Positions 17,078 through 26,997 of a stretch of DNA of 64,000 nt are shown here, piece after piece. The DNA comes from DASXAI01 sp963728985 (GTDB lineage Bacteria; Actinomycetota; Acidimicrobiia; Acidimicrobiales; Ilumatobacteraceae). Location: assembly GCA_963728985.1 (NCBI GenBank), contig CAVSME010000003.1, positions 868,001-932,000 on the forward strand. The letters are read 5' to 3'. The notes beneath the pieces were generated by a model. That model saw only the letters and a program-made list of their open reading frames with translations, did no database searches and was not told where the DNA came from. The translations under genes were made by a program, and so were the position numbers. The stretch's first letter is position 1. Each line of letters opens with the position of its first letter.

Positions 17078-17531
17078 GGCGGTAGCGCTCCACGAGAGAG
17101 CGGTCCTCGTCGGTCAGCGCGAGATCGGGTGTGGTCCGCCAGCGGTGGAAGGCAACAGCCAGCCCGCCGGCAGCCAGGACCACGGCCACGACGGGCAGGA
17201 CCCACACAAGGCTGTCGATGCCCGTCTTCGGCGGCACCAGGAGCAGTCCCTGGTCCTTGAAACGGTCGTTGATGTAGGAGCGGATCTCGCCGTCGGTCCG
17301 CCCGGCGGCGACCTGGCGGGCGATCTCGTCACGGATGTTCTGCGACGCATCCGCTCGCGAATCGAACACGCTCTCGCTGCGGCACACGGGACACTTGATC
17401 GTCTTGGCGATGGCGTCCACCCGCTCGGCGTTCGAGCGCGCGCCGCTGGCTCGCGTGGCGCCGATGGTGAGGAACGCCGCCAGCACCACGGCCATCAAGA
17501 GCCACCCCGGCCACCGCTTCAGGACGCTCAC
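17058..17531 (-). CDS. ccmH: Cytochrome c maturation thiol oxidoreductase CcmH/CcmL
   Basis: 157 residues with a signal anchor, the signature TIKCPVCRSESVFDSRA (CXXC plus the conserved helix) and SYINDRFKDQGLLLVPPKTG, then a C-terminal membrane helix. It keeps apocytochrome CXXCH cysteines reduced for heme ligation. GTG start at 17529-17531 overlaps the ccmG stop as GTGA. Of standard length. Confidence 0.92.
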   Translation of the reverse strand: MSVLKRWPGWLLMAVVLAAFLTIGATRASGARSNAERVDAIAKTIKCPVCRSESVFDSRADASQNIRDEIARQVAAGRTDGEIRSYINDRFKDQGLLLVPPKTGIDSLVWVLPVVAVVLAAGGLAVAFHRWRTTPDLALTDEDRSLVERYRHEHDRD

Positions 17532-18124
17532 GGCGCCACGCCCTTCAGCTGGTTGAGCACGGCGGCGAGGCTGTCCGCGGTGACGGTGGCGATGCTGCGG
17601 AAGCGCACGTACCCGTTCGGATCGATGATCCACGTCTCGGGCACCTTGCTCACGCCGAAGCTCACGTACACCTCGCCGTTCGGGTCCTGCAGCACCGGCC
17701 ACGAGCCGCCGTTCTTGGCGAAGAAGTCGCGCACGTTGGCGACGGTGTCGTTGTTCACGACGGTGACGAGCTCGGCCCCGTCGACCTGCTGGGCCTGGGC
17801 GGTGGCGAAGCGCAACAGCTCGGGGTGCTCCTGCACGCACGGCGGGCACCACGTGCCGAAGAAGTTGAGCACCACCCACGAGCCCTTGCGCTGCGAGAGG
17901 TCGAAGGCCTTGCCGTCGATGGTGGTGGCCCGCACGGCCGGTGCCGGCTGGTCGAGCAGCGGCGTCTTGGCCGTGTCGCGCGAGCCGCTCTTGGCCTGCG
18001 CGAACACCACCACCAAGATGGCCAGCACGACGGCGACGCCCAGCGCGGTGAACAGGACCGTGCGGCCCCGCCGGGGCTCGGGCGCCGGCGGCTGGGGCTC
18101 GGGCTCGGCCACGACGTCAACCAT
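17528..18124 (-). CDS. ccmG: Thioredoxin-like CcmG/DsbE/ResA protein
   Basis: 198 residues: one N-terminal membrane anchor (about 22-44), then a thioredoxin fold with FFGTWCPPCVQEHPELL (WCXXC active site) and the cis-Pro region VSKVPETWIIDPNG. It acts outside the membrane as reductant for apocytochrome or CcmH. It overlaps ccmF by 8 bases and ccmH by 4, within the ccm operon. Confidence 0.92.
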   Translation of the reverse strand: MVDVVAEPEPQPPAPEPRRGRTVLFTALGVAVVLAILVVVFAQAKSGSRDTAKTPLLDQPAPAVRATTIDGKAFDLSQRKGSWVVLNFFGTWCPPCVQEHPELLRFATAQAQQVDGAELVTVVNNDTVANVRDFFAKNGGSWPVLQDPNGEVYVSFGVSKVPETWIIDPNGYVRFRSIATVTADSLAAVLNQLKGVAP

Positions 18125-20108
18125 CGTGGGCTCCCACCAGCTCGGGCGCCGGCGGCGACTCGGGTTCCTCGGTGGCGACCGGTGCCGACACCGGGTCGAC
18201 CGGGCGGCGGCGCCGGCCCGGGAACGCCGCCAGGACGGTGCCGATGGCGACGACGGCAGCGCCGATCCACAGCCACAGCACGAACGGCACGACCCGCACG
18301 GTCAGGGTGGTGGTGCCGTCGGCATCGGGCTGGCGCTCGAGCGTGAGGTAGACGTCTTCCCGCCAGCCGGTGCGCACCGACGGCGTGCCGATCGTCTGGC
18401 CCGACGCCCGGTACAGCTGCAGCGCGGGCGAGTACACCTGGCCGCCGTCGATGCGGATGTCGGCCTTCAGGTCCACCTTCGAGTCGCCCTCGATGGTGCG
18501 GGTGCCGACGTAGGTGATCGTGTGGCCGCCGGCGTTGGCGGTCTGGCCGGGCTTGATGTTGGCGATGTCGTACTGGCTCGTGTACGCCTGCGTCGACACG
18601 AGCGCGACGGCCACCATCACCACGCCGATGTGCACGATCATGCCGCCGTTGGCCCGACCGACGAGGCCCCGCCAGCCCTGGCGGCGGGTGGCCAGCACGA
18701 CCTGGCGCCCGGCGGCGCCGGCGGCGAAGCCACCCAGGCCGAAGGCGAGCAGCGGGGTGACGCCGTCGGCCCCGACCACAACGGCGAGCGCCACCGCGGC
18801 GACGCCGCACCACGCCGGCCAGAACAGGCGCTGGCGCAGCAGCTCGGTGGAGGCCTTGCGCCACGGCAGCACCGGCGCCACCGCCATGAGGAACAGCAGG
18901 GCGAGGCCGACCGGGGTGGCCATCTTGTCGAAGTACGGGCGGCCCACCGAGATGCGCCGGTCCTGCACCGCCTCGATGACGAGGGGGAACACCGTGCCCA
19001 GCAGCACGACGAAGGCGAACACCGCGAAGAGCACGTTGTTGGCGAGGAACGCCCCCTCGCGCGACAGCGGCGAGTCGATGGAACCGGGCGAGCGCAGCCG
19101 ATCACCGCGCCATGCGATCAGCGCGATCGAGACGCCGACCGTCAGCGCGAAGAACGTGAGGAGGTAGACGCCGATGTCGCTCTCGCTGAAGGAGTGCACG
19201 CTGTCGAGCACGCCCGAGCGGGTGAGGAACGTGCCGAGGATCGTCAGCGAGAACGTGGCGCACAGCAACGAGAGGTTCCAGACGCGGAGCATCCCCCGGC
19301 GCTCCTGCACGAGCACCGAGTGGATGTAGGCCGTGCCGGTGAGCCACGGCAGGAGGCTGGCGTTCTCGACGGGATCCCACGCCCACACCCCGCCCCAACC
19401 GAGGACTTCGTAGCTCCACCACGCACCGAGCACGATGCCGATGGTGAGGAAGCCCCAGGCGAACAGCGTCCAGCGCCGCGTCTCCATCAGCCAGCCCTCG
19501 CCCACACGCCCGGTCACCAGCGCGGCGATGGCGAAGGCGAACGGCACGCTGAAGCCGACGTAGCCGAGGTAGAGCATCGGCGGGTGGAAGGCCATGAGGA
19601 TGTGGTTCTGCAGCAACGGGTTCGGCCCCGGGCCGTCGGTCGGGATGACCCCGGCCACTTGCTTGAACGGGTTGGCCGGCCCGAACATGAGGAGGAAGAA
19701 GAACCCGCAGATGACGAACAGCGTGACGAGGGCCCAGCCCACGAGCGGATCGTCGAGGCGGCGGCGGAAGTGGAAGGTGACGGCCGCCGTGTAGCCGGCC
19801 AGGACCAGCGCCCACAGCAGGATGGAGCCCTCGAGCGCGCTCCACAGCGCGGCGAAGTTGAACAGCGCCGGCGTGGACCTCGAGCCCACCTCGGCCACGT
19901 AGGCCAGCGAGAAGTCGCGGGTGATGAGAGCGCGCTCCATGGCGGCGAACGCCAGCAGCGCGCCGGCCAGGACGACGCCGACGTAGACGCGGCCCATGCG
20001 GACGAGATGGCGCTGCCGCTTCACCAGGCCGGTGACGATGGTGATGATGCCGAGCAGCGACCCGCCGAGGCCGAGGCTCACCCCGGCGATGCCGAGGGCG
20101 GCGTTCAC
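18117..20108 (-). CDS. ccmF: Heme lyase CcmF
   Basis: 663-residue multi-spanning membrane protein joining heme delivered by CcmE to apocytochrome. The WWD heme-handling domain is clear (EVLGWGGVWAWDPVENASLLPWL), as are GSRSTPALFNFAALWSALEG and YIHSVLVQERRGML. The C-terminal half includes a soluble domain around 510-590 before the last helices. GTG start (20106-20108) overlaps the ccmE stop. Length matches bacterial CcmF. Confidence 0.95.
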   Translation of the reverse strand: MNAALGIAGVSLGLGGSLLGIITIVTGLVKRQRHLVRMGRVYVGVVLAGALLAFAAMERALITRDFSLAYVAEVGSRSTPALFNFAALWSALEGSILLWALVLAGYTAAVTFHFRRRLDDPLVGWALVTLFVICGFFFLLMFGPANPFKQVAGVIPTDGPGPNPLLQNHILMAFHPPMLYLGYVGFSVPFAFAIAALVTGRVGEGWLMETRRWTLFAWGFLTIGIVLGAWWSYEVLGWGGVWAWDPVENASLLPWLTGTAYIHSVLVQERRGMLRVWNLSLLCATFSLTILGTFLTRSGVLDSVHSFSESDIGVYLLTFFALTVGVSIALIAWRGDRLRSPGSIDSPLSREGAFLANNVLFAVFAFVVLLGTVFPLVIEAVQDRRISVGRPYFDKMATPVGLALLFLMAVAPVLPWRKASTELLRQRLFWPAWCGVAAVALAVVVGADGVTPLLAFGLGGFAAGAAGRQVVLATRRQGWRGLVGRANGGMIVHIGVVMVAVALVSTQAYTSQYDIANIKPGQTANAGGHTITYVGTRTIEGDSKVDLKADIRIDGGQVYSPALQLYRASGQTIGTPSVRTGWREDVYLTLERQPDADGTTTLTVRVVPFVLWLWIGAAVVAIGTVLAAFPGRRRRPVDPVSAPVATEEPESPPAPELVGAHDG

Positions 20109-20578
20109 GGCGCCCCGTCGGGGACCCGGCCCGGGTTCTGGGCCCGGTACTGCTCCGTGTGCTTCACGAGGACCCGGTCACCGGCGAAGATCCCGTCGGT
20201 GCCCATGCGGCCCTCCACCACGACCGGCAGCCCTTCCTTGAAGATGCCGCCCGGCTCGCCGGCGTAGTGCACCGGGATGGTGGCGCCGCCGTAGTTGATG
20301 TCGAAGTCCGTGTCGGCGGCGACGCGCTGGACCGAGCCCTGCACGACCGAGCCCTGCACCCGAAAGCGCTTGCCTGGCATGCAGTCGGCCCGCTGGCCCA
20401 CCTCGTTGGCGTTGCAGAAGTACACGGTCGCGTTCGACAGGCCCTGGAACAAGATGATGGCGGCCGCCGCGAAGACCAGGCCGAGCACGATGGCCCACGG
20501 CCACGCCCGGCGCCGCTTGGGGCGGGCCCGAGGCGCCGGGGCCGTCGGCTCGGTGATCGTGCGGGGACTCAGGTCCAC
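20105..20578 (-). CDS. ccmE: Heme chaperone CcmE
   Basis: 157 residues: a basic, Pro-rich N-terminus, one membrane anchor and an OB-fold domain. KRFRVQGSVVQGS and the C-terminal AGDRVLVKHTEQY give the canonical HXXXY heme-binding motif (His covalent link), not the CXXXY variant described for some archaea and Gram-positives. The domain also holds two extra cysteines (YFCNANEV, ADCMPG). GTG start, overlapping ccmD by 10 bases. Confidence 0.9.
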   Translation of the reverse strand: MDLSPRTITEPTAPAPRARPKRRRAWPWAIVLGLVFAAAAIILFQGLSNATVYFCNANEVGQRADCMPGKRFRVQGSVVQGSVQRVAADTDFDINYGGATIPVHYAGEPGGIFKEGLPVVVEGRMGTDGIFAGDRVLVKHTEQYRAQNPGRVPDGAP

Positions 20579-20712
20579 GGCTTGTCCTCATCAGGCAGCT
20601 GCCGGGCGAGGTTGCGCCCCCGTCGCACGACGTGGAGGGCGTAGAGGCCGGTCAGCCCGAAGACGAGGGCATAGCCGGTGAGGATCGATCCCAGGCTCTG
20701 AAAGGCGAGCAT
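20569..20712 (-). CDS. ccmD: CcmD-like small membrane protein
   Basis: A 47-residue single-span protein: MLAFQSLGSILTGYALVFGL, then a basic stretch ALHVVRRGRNLARQLPDED. Size, topology and position between ccmC and ccmE match CcmD, which helps release holo-CcmE from the CcmABC complex. The ATG (20710-20712) overlaps the ccmC stop as ATGA. CcmD has little sequence conservation, so the call rests on context. Confidence 0.75.
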   Translation of the reverse strand: MLAFQSLGSILTGYALVFGLTGLYALHVVRRGRNLARQLPDEDKPWT

Positions 20713-21458
20713 CACGGCGCTACTTCCTCCAGCGCCGCCTCGGCCCGGCGCTCCTCGAGGGCGAGGTCGAGGCCGTGGTCGTCGAGGGCGTCTTCCATCC
20801 GGGCGATGCGGGTCTTGTGCATCATCAGCCACAGGTAGACGAGGGTGAAGGCGATCACGCCCACGAACAGGCTGAACAGCATCGAGCCGCTGATCTGCAC
20901 GTTGCCGATCTCCCGAACGGTGGCTTCCTGGTGCAGGGTGCGCCACCACTCGACGCTGCCGTAGACGATGGGGACGTCGATGACGGCGATGAGCCCGGCG
21001 ATGGCGCAGCGCTTGGCCCGCTGCTCGTGGGTGGCGGGCAGCCGGCGCAGGGCGAGGTAGCCGAGGTAGAGCACGAACAGCAGCGCCGTCGTGGTGAGGC
21101 GGGCGTCCCACGTCCAGTAGACGCCCCACGTGATGCGGCCCCAGATCGAGCCGGCGACGAGCGTGAGGCCGGTGTAGAGCACGCCGATCTCGGCCGAGGC
21201 GCCGGCCATCCGGTCCCAGGCCAGCGAGCGGGTCTTGGGGAAGAGGTACAGCGCCGAGCCGAGCGCTGTGATCCCGAAGGCGAGGAAGGCCAGCCACGCG
21301 GTGGGCACGTGGATGTAGAGCATCCGCACGGCCTCGCCCTGCACCTCGTCGGCAGGCGACAGCACCAAGCCGAAGAGCAGCAGCCACGCCATGCCCAGGA
21401 TCGCCAGCACGCCCATGATGCGGGTGGCCTTCGTGCCGGTGCTGGTGACGGTGATCAT
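20712..21458 (-). CDS. ccmC: Heme exporter/handling protein CcmC
   Basis: 248 residues, six membrane spans, with the WWD heme-binding segment SIWGRITWGVYWTWDARLTT flanked by conserved His (MLYIHVPTAW; WWRTLHQEAT). CcmC loads heme onto CcmE. The ATG at 21456-21458 overlaps the ccmB stop as ATGA; the longer frame upstream is antisense to ccmB. The C-terminal charged tail (about 220-248) is longer than usual. Confidence 0.94.
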   Translation of the reverse strand: MITVTSTGTKATRIMGVLAILGMAWLLLFGLVLSPADEVQGEAVRMLYIHVPTAWLAFLAFGITALGSALYLFPKTRSLAWDRMAGASAEIGVLYTGLTLVAGSIWGRITWGVYWTWDARLTTTALLFVLYLGYLALRRLPATHEQRAKRCAIAGLIAVIDVPIVYGSVEWWRTLHQEATVREIGNVQISGSMLFSLFVGVIAFTLVYLWLMMHKTRIARMEDALDDHGLDLALEERRAEAALEEVAP

Positions 21459-22138
21459 GCCTCCTCCATCAGCGCCCCGAACCCGAGGAGCCCGAACGCG
21501 CTGTACGCGAGAGCGAACACCCCGAGGAGCCCGACCCACGGCCAACCCTCCGAGGTGCTCGCGCCACCCGTACCGAGTGCCGCTTCGTACGCCCTCGTGG
21601 CGCCGATGAGGACCGGCGTCACCGTCGGGATCAGGAGGAGCGGGAGCAAGGTCTCGCGCACCCGGACACCGGCGGAGAGGGCACCGAACAACGTACTCGT
21701 GGCGGCCAGCCCGGCCGTAGTCACCAGGGCCGTCACCACGAGCAGGATGACGCCCTCGGCCCGCAGCTCGGTGGTGTAGAGCACGAGCACACCCACGCCG
21801 AGCAGGACCTCCAGCACGAGGAGCTGGGCCGCCAGCGCGCCGGCCTTGCCGAGGAACACGCCGGCGGGGTCGAGGCCGGCGAGGCGCAGGGCGTCACGGG
21901 TGCCGTCGGCCTGCTCCACCCCGAACGAGCGCTGCGCCCCGAGGACCGTCGAGAACAGGACGGCCACCCAGTACAGGCCGGGCGCCGCCGTCGTGAGCGT
22001 GCCCCGATCGGGGTCGAGGGCGAAGGCGAACACGAGCAGGACGCAGAAGGCGAACGGGATCACCTGGTTGGTGGCGACCCGGCTGCGGATCTCGATCCGG
22101 AGGTCCTTGCCGGCGACGAGGGCCGCTGCCTTCAGCAC
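21455..22138 (-). CDS. ccmB: Heme ABC exporter permease CcmB
   Basis: 227 residues, six hydrophobic segments, with family motifs KDLRIEIRSR near the N-terminus, GLYWVAVLFSTVLGAQRSF and LLLIPTVTPVLIGATRA. It forms the membrane part of CcmAB with the adjacent ATPase. The GTG at 22136-22138 lies within the end of ccmA (7-base overlap) and was preferred because the frame further upstream is a shadow of ccmA. Confidence 0.92.
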   Translation of the reverse strand: MLKAAALVAGKDLRIEIRSRVATNQVIPFAFCVLLVFAFALDPDRGTLTTAAPGLYWVAVLFSTVLGAQRSFGVEQADGTRDALRLAGLDPAGVFLGKAGALAAQLLVLEVLLGVGVLVLYTTELRAEGVILLVVTALVTTAGLAATSTLFGALSAGVRVRETLLPLLLIPTVTPVLIGATRAYEAALGTGGASTSEGWPWVGLLGVFALAYSAFGLLGFGALMEEA

Positions 22139-22812
22139 GGCACGGTGACCGGCACGGCCCCGGGGTCGGGCGCGGGCGCTTCCACGAGGCCGCCGGCCAT
22201 GGTGACGACCCGCTGGGCGAGGGGCTCGGCCCGGTCGAGCTCGTGGGAGGCGAACACCACCGTGGCCCCGGCGGCCACGGCCTCCCCGAGGAGGGCGTCG
22301 AGCAGGTCGCGCCCGGCGGCGTCGAGGCCGGCATGGGGTTCGTCGAGCAGCCACAGCTCGGGCCGGCGGGCGGCCACCACGGCGAGGGCGGTGCGGCGAC
22401 GCTGGCCGGCCGACAGGCGGTGGACGGGCACGGTGGCCAGGCGCCCGGCCACGCCGAGGCGCTCCATGGCGGTGGCGATCTCGGCGTCGGTGGCGCCCAC
22501 GGTGCGGCCCCAGAAGCGCACGTTCTCGGCGACCGTCAGATCCTCGTAGAGGCCGTTGCCGTGCCCCAGCAGGCCCACCTTGGTCCGCACGTCCCGCCGC
22601 CGGGCTCGCAGGTCGCAGCCGAGCACCACCGCATCGCCGGCCGACACCGCCACCAGCCCGGCCAGGACCCGCAGCAGCGTGGTCTTGCCGGCGCCGTTGC
22701 GGCCGCGCAGGAGGACGATCTCGCCGCGCTGGACGTCCAGGTTGGCGCCGGCGAGCGCCGGGAACCGCCCGAGAAGTGCCACCGCACCACGAAGGTGAAC
22801 GACCGGCTGCAT
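22132..22812 (-). CDS. ccmA: Heme ABC exporter ATPase CcmA
   Basis: 226 residues: Walker A GRNGAGKTT, signature LSAGQRRRTALA, Walker B ELWLLDEPHAGLD and switch His in VVFASHELDR. First gene of a nine-gene ccm operon that reads leftwards and ends in the AtuA large gene. Its promoter must lie in the 76 bases shared with the divergent sortase gene. Confidence 0.94.
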   Translation of the reverse strand: MQPVVHLRGAVALLGRFPALAGANLDVQRGEIVLLRGRNGAGKTTLLRVLAGLVAVSAGDAVVLGCDLRARRRDVRTKVGLLGHGNGLYEDLTVAENVRFWGRTVGATDAEIATAMERLGVAGRLATVPVHRLSAGQRRRTALAVVAARRPELWLLDEPHAGLDAAGRDLLDALLGEAVAAGATVVFASHELDRAEPLAQRVVTMAGGLVEAPAPDPGAVPVTVPC

Positions 22813-22888
22813 GAGACGATCTCACGGTACTTGCGCAGGTGAGGGTGAACAACGCGCCGCACCTGGTCACCGCTACCGTGACCTCGGC

Positions 22889-24025
22889 ATGGACGAACTG
22901 GTGGACGAGCGCGCCGACGTGGTCGACCCGCCCGCCGAGCAGCCGTCGCGGCGCCATGACTGGCGCTGGTGGGTGGGCGGAGCGGGGCGGACCCTGATCG
23001 CCGTCGGGCTCCTGCTCCTGGGCTTCGTCGCCTACCAGCTCTGGGGTACCGGCATCGAGCACGCCCGGGCCCAGAGCGACCTGGAGAAGGAGTTCGACGA
23101 CCAGCTGGCGACGACCGTGGCGCCGACCACCACCGTGGCCACGACGTCCCCCGCCACCACGCTCAGCCCCGTCACCACCGTCTCCCCCACCACCGTCCCG
23201 GCCACCACCACGCCGGCCGCCCCGCCCCGGCCCGACTTCGCCGACGGCGACCCCGTGGCCCGCCTGGAGATCCCGCGGATGGGCCTCGACGAGATCGTGG
23301 TGTCCGGCGTCGGCGTCGACGACCTGAAGAAGGGGCCGGGCCACTACTCGCAGACGCCGCTGCCGGGCGAGCACGGCAACGCTGCCATCGCCGGTCACCG
23401 CACCACGTACGGGGCGCCGTTCCTCGACATCGACGACCTCAAGCCCGGCGACGACGTGGTCGCCACCACCTATGCCGGCCGCTTCGTCTACAAGGTGACC
23501 GGCACGACGATCGTCTCGCCGGCCGAGATCTCCGTGCTCGACGACACCCCCGACGATCGCATCACGCTGACGTCGTGCGACCCGAAGTACTCGGCCACCA
23601 ACCGCATCATCGTGACCGCCGCCTTCGACCAGGCCGACTCGTCACCCCTCGTGGGGAGCACCCCGGCCACCACGACCCCCGCGACCACCACAGCACCGCC
23701 GGACACCTCGCCCGACGGCCCGGTGGTCAGCGCCTCGGTCGTCACCACCGCCGCGGCGGCCACCACCGCCCCGCCCACCACGGTGGCGCCGAGCGGCGGC
23801 CTGAGCGCCGACGAAGCGTTCCAGCGGGGCTGGTTCGACGATGCCGCCGCCTGGCCCCAGGTGATCGCGTGGGGCGTCGCCGGCGCCGCCGTCGTCCTCG
23901 GGGGCTGGTGGCTGAGCCGCCGCAGCCACTGGTGGGTGGGAGCGGCCGCCGCCGTGCTGCCCTTCGTGGTGCTCCTGTACTTCTTCTACGAGAACGTCAA
24001 CCGGCTCTTGCCGCCGAACATCTGA
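22889..24025 (+). CDS. Class E sortase with two Thr-rich linkers
   Basis: 378 residues: a cytoplasmic N-terminus, a membrane span (about 34-52), a TTT/Pro linker, the sortase domain (about 125-250), a second TTT-rich linker and two C-terminal hydrophobic segments. The catalytic triad is H170 (AGHRTTYG), C230 (TLTSCDPKYS) and R239 (NRIIV). The TLTSC-P motif places it in class E, which anchors LAXTG-type surface proteins. The C-terminal double membrane extension is unusual. No substrate with a sorting signal was found in the window. Confidence 0.88.
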   Translation: MDELVDERADVVDPPAEQPSRRHDWRWWVGGAGRTLIAVGLLLLGFVAYQLWGTGIEHARAQSDLEKEFDDQLATTVAPTTTVATTSPATTLSPVTTVSPTTVPATTTPAAPPRPDFADGDPVARLEIPRMGLDEIVVSGVGVDDLKKGPGHYSQTPLPGEHGNAAIAGHRTTYGAPFLDIDDLKPGDDVVATTYAGRFVYKVTGTTIVSPAEISVLDDTPDDRITLTSCDPKYSATNRIIVTAAFDQADSSPLVGSTPATTTPATTTAPPDTSPDGPVVSASVVTTAAAATTAPPTTVAPSGGLSADEAFQRGWFDDAAAWPQVIAWGVAGAAVVLGGWWLSRRSHWWVGAAAAVLPFVVLLYFFYENVNRLLPPNI

Positions 24026-24068
24026 GGCGCCTCCTCGGCCCGACTGCGCCGCACTGCGGCGGCACTCC

Positions 24069-24120
24069 AATTGACGCGCCGGAGCCCGATATGCGTGGCA
24101 CATCGCGCATGAGTTCGGGG
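24069..24120. repeat. Dispersed intergenic hairpin element, copy A
   Basis: Related to the element at 29957-30007. It folds as CCCGA (24085-24089) with TCGGG (24115-24119) and ATGCG (24091-24095) with CGCAT (24106-24110), loop TGGCAC. It lies between convergent genes (sortase and enoyl-CoA hydratase), so a bidirectional terminator is the simplest role. Confidence 0.55.
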
Positions 24121-24121
24121 A

Positions 24122-24838
24122 TCAGTTGCCGGTGAACCAGGGCTTGCGCTTCTCGAGGAAGGCCGCCGGGCCCTCCAGGGCGTCGGCGCTGTGCCACGCC
24201 CGGGTGAGGGCCTCGGCGATGGCGTCGGTGTCGTCCGGGTGCTCCAGCACCAGCTTGTGGCCGGCGATCGACAGCGGTGCCAGGTCGGCGATGGCGGTGG
24301 CCCAGGTGATGGCGTCGTGCAGGGCGCCGAGACGCTGCACGAAACCCATCCGCATGGCGTCCTCGCCGGTGTAGGTGGCCGCCGCCAGCAGGATGGCCCG
24401 GGCCGGGCCGGCGCCGAACAGCGCAACCAGGCGCTGGACCGTCCACCGGTCGACCATCAGCCCGAGGCGGGCGGCCGGGATGCCGAAGCGGGCGTCAGCG
24501 GTGGCCATGCGCAGATCGCACGCCGCCGCCAGCTGGGTGCCGGCGCCCAGCGCGGCGCCTTCCACGGCGGCGATCGTGACCGCCGGCAGGTCGCAAAGGC
24601 CGGTCAGCACGCTGCGCAGCGCGTCGAAGAAACCGTCGGACTCCACGCCGGTCAGGTCGGCCCCGGCGCAGAACGTGCCCCCGGCGCCGGTGAGCACGAC
24701 CACCCGCACCTGGCGCTCCCTCGCCTCGTCGAGGGCGGTGCGCAGCTGGACGAGGGTGTCGAGGTCGACGGCGTTGCGGCGCTCGGGCCGGTCGATGGTG
24801 AGGACCACCGACCCCCAGCGGTGCTCCGCCCGGATCAC
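24122..24838 (-). CDS. Enoyl-CoA hydratase/isomerase family protein
   Basis: 238-residue crotonase-fold protein. It has the oxyanion-hole motif TFCAGADLTG and the second element AVEGAALGAGTQLAAACDLRMAT. The usual glutamate pair of true hydratases is not conserved (GIPAARLGLMVDR has Ala and Leu at the first site), so isomerase or other acyl-CoA activity is possible. GTG start overlaps the stop of the biotinyl-carrier gene as GTGA. Confidence 0.85.
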   Translation of the reverse strand: MIRAEHRWGSVVLTIDRPERRNAVDLDTLVQLRTALDEARERQVRVVVLTGAGGTFCAGADLTGVESDGFFDALRSVLTGLCDLPAVTIAAVEGAALGAGTQLAAACDLRMATADARFGIPAARLGLMVDRWTVQRLVALFGAGPARAILLAAATYTGEDAMRMGFVQRLGALHDAITWATAIADLAPLSIAGHKLVLEHPDDTDAIAEALTRAWHSADALEGPAAFLEKRKPWFTGN

Positions 24839-25050
24839 GGGTCGAGCACGGCCACCACGTCGCCCTCTTGGACCTTGTCCTCGGGGGCGACGCGCAGCTC
24901 GGTCACGGTGCCGTCGAGCGGGGCCGTGACGGGGATCTCCATCTTCATGGACTCGAGGATGACCAGCTCATCGCCCTCGGCCACCCTGGCTCCCACTTCG
25001 GTGCGGACCTGCCAGACGTTCGCGGTGATCTCGGCTCGGACCTCGGTCAT
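24835..25050 (-). CDS. Stand-alone biotinyl/lipoyl carrier domain (BCCP-like)
   Basis: 71 residues comprising one biotinyl domain with the biotinylation site ILESMKMEIPV and the hairpin EGDELV/QEGDVVAVLDP. It would carry carboxybiotin for an acyl-CoA carboxylase; a carboxyltransferase gene lies 2.6 kb away (27652-29229), but no biotin carboxylase is in the window. ATG 25048-25050 (MTEVRAEI) was chosen over an ATG 12 bases upstream. Coupled to the enoyl-CoA hydratase gene. Confidence 0.88.
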   Translation of the reverse strand: MTEVRAEITANVWQVRTEVGARVAEGDELVILESMKMEIPVTAPLDGTVTELRVAPEDKVQEGDVVAVLDP

Positions 25051-25065
25051 GGCGGCGGACACTAG

Positions 25066-25826
<761 letters not shown>

Positions 25827-25830
<4 letters not shown>

Positions 25831-26987
25831 CGGGCCAGGCCCTTCAGCCGGGCCACCGCCTCGTCGATCACCTCGTGGCGCTTGCAGAAGGCGAAGCGCA
25901 CGAGCGGCGCTCCTTCCTCCTTGTCGTCGTAGAACACCACGTTGGGCACGGCCACGACCCCGCAGCGCTCGGGGAGGGATCGGCAGAAGGCCAGGCCGTC
26001 GTGCTCGCCGAAGGGCCGGATGTCGGTGGTGATGAAGTACGTGCCGGCCGGCCGGTAGACGGTGAAGCCCGCCTCCTCGAGCCCGGCGCACATGCGGTCG
26101 CGCTTGATCCGCAGGTCGTTGGTGAACTCCTCGAAGTACGAGTCGGGCAGCCGCAACCCGGCCGCCACCGCCGGCTGGAACGGCGCCCCGCTCACGTACG
26201 TGAGGAACTGCTTGGCCGTGCGCACGGCCGCCACCAACTCGGGCGGCGCGCACACCCAGCCCACCTTCCAGCCGGTGAACGAGAACGTCTTGCCGGCCGA
26301 CGAGATGGTGACGGTGCGCTCGGCCATGCCGGGCAGCGACGCGATCGGGATGTGGGCTCCGTCGAAGACCAGGTGCTCGTACACCTCGTCGGAGATGACG
26401 AACAGGTCGTGCTCGATGGCCACCGCGGCGATGGCGTCGAGGTCTTCGCGTGAGAAGACCTTGCCGATCGGGTTGTGGGGCGTGTTGAGGAGGATGAGGC
26501 GGGTCTGCGGCGTGACCAGGCGGCGCAGCTCGTCGGGATCGAGCGCGAAGTCGGGCGTGCGCAGCGTGACCGGGCGACGCACGGCACCAGCCATGGCGAT
26601 GCACGCCGCGTACGAGTCGTAGTACGGCTCGAAGGCGATGACCTCGTCGCCGGGGTCGAGCAGGCCGAGGAGCGAGGCGGCGATGGCCTCGGTGGCGCCC
26701 GTGGTGACGAACACCTCGGTGTCCGGGTCGACCTCGATGCCGTAGAAGCGGCGCTGGTGGTCGGCGATGGCGTGGCGCAGCTCGGCGATGCCCGGCCCGG
26801 GCGGGTACTGGTTCTGCCCGCTGCGCATGGCGGCGACGGCCGCGTCGAGCACCTCCCGAGGACCGTCGGTGTCGGGGAAGCCCTGCCCCAAGTTCACGGC
26901 CCCGGTCGCGGCGGCCAGCGCCGACATCTCGGCGAAGATCGTGGTGCCGAAGCCCTCGAGCTTGCGGCTGAGCGGTGGGCGGGCCAT
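25827..26987 (-). CDS. Class I PLP aminotransferase (glutamine transaminase K/YbdL-like)
   Basis: 386 residues: NLGQGFPDTDGP at the N-terminus, FVTTGATEAIAA, NTPHNPIGKVFS, ISDEVYEHLVFDG, the PLP lysine in SSAGKTFSFTGWKVGW and C-terminal PLVRFAFCK. The GQGFPD and TGWKVGW motifs are those of kynurenine/glutamine transaminases and E. coli YbdL (methionine transaminase). Coupled to the omega-amidase, it probably transaminates a keto acid such as 2-oxo-4-methylthiobutyrate using glutamine. Confidence 0.9.
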
Positions 26988-26997
26988 CGCCGTGACG

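Noticed and set aside
16953..20267. 1104-codon open frame on the + strand
   Set aside because: Antisense to the ccm operon; Arg/His/Gln-rich shadow created by GC-rich codon bias, no domains.
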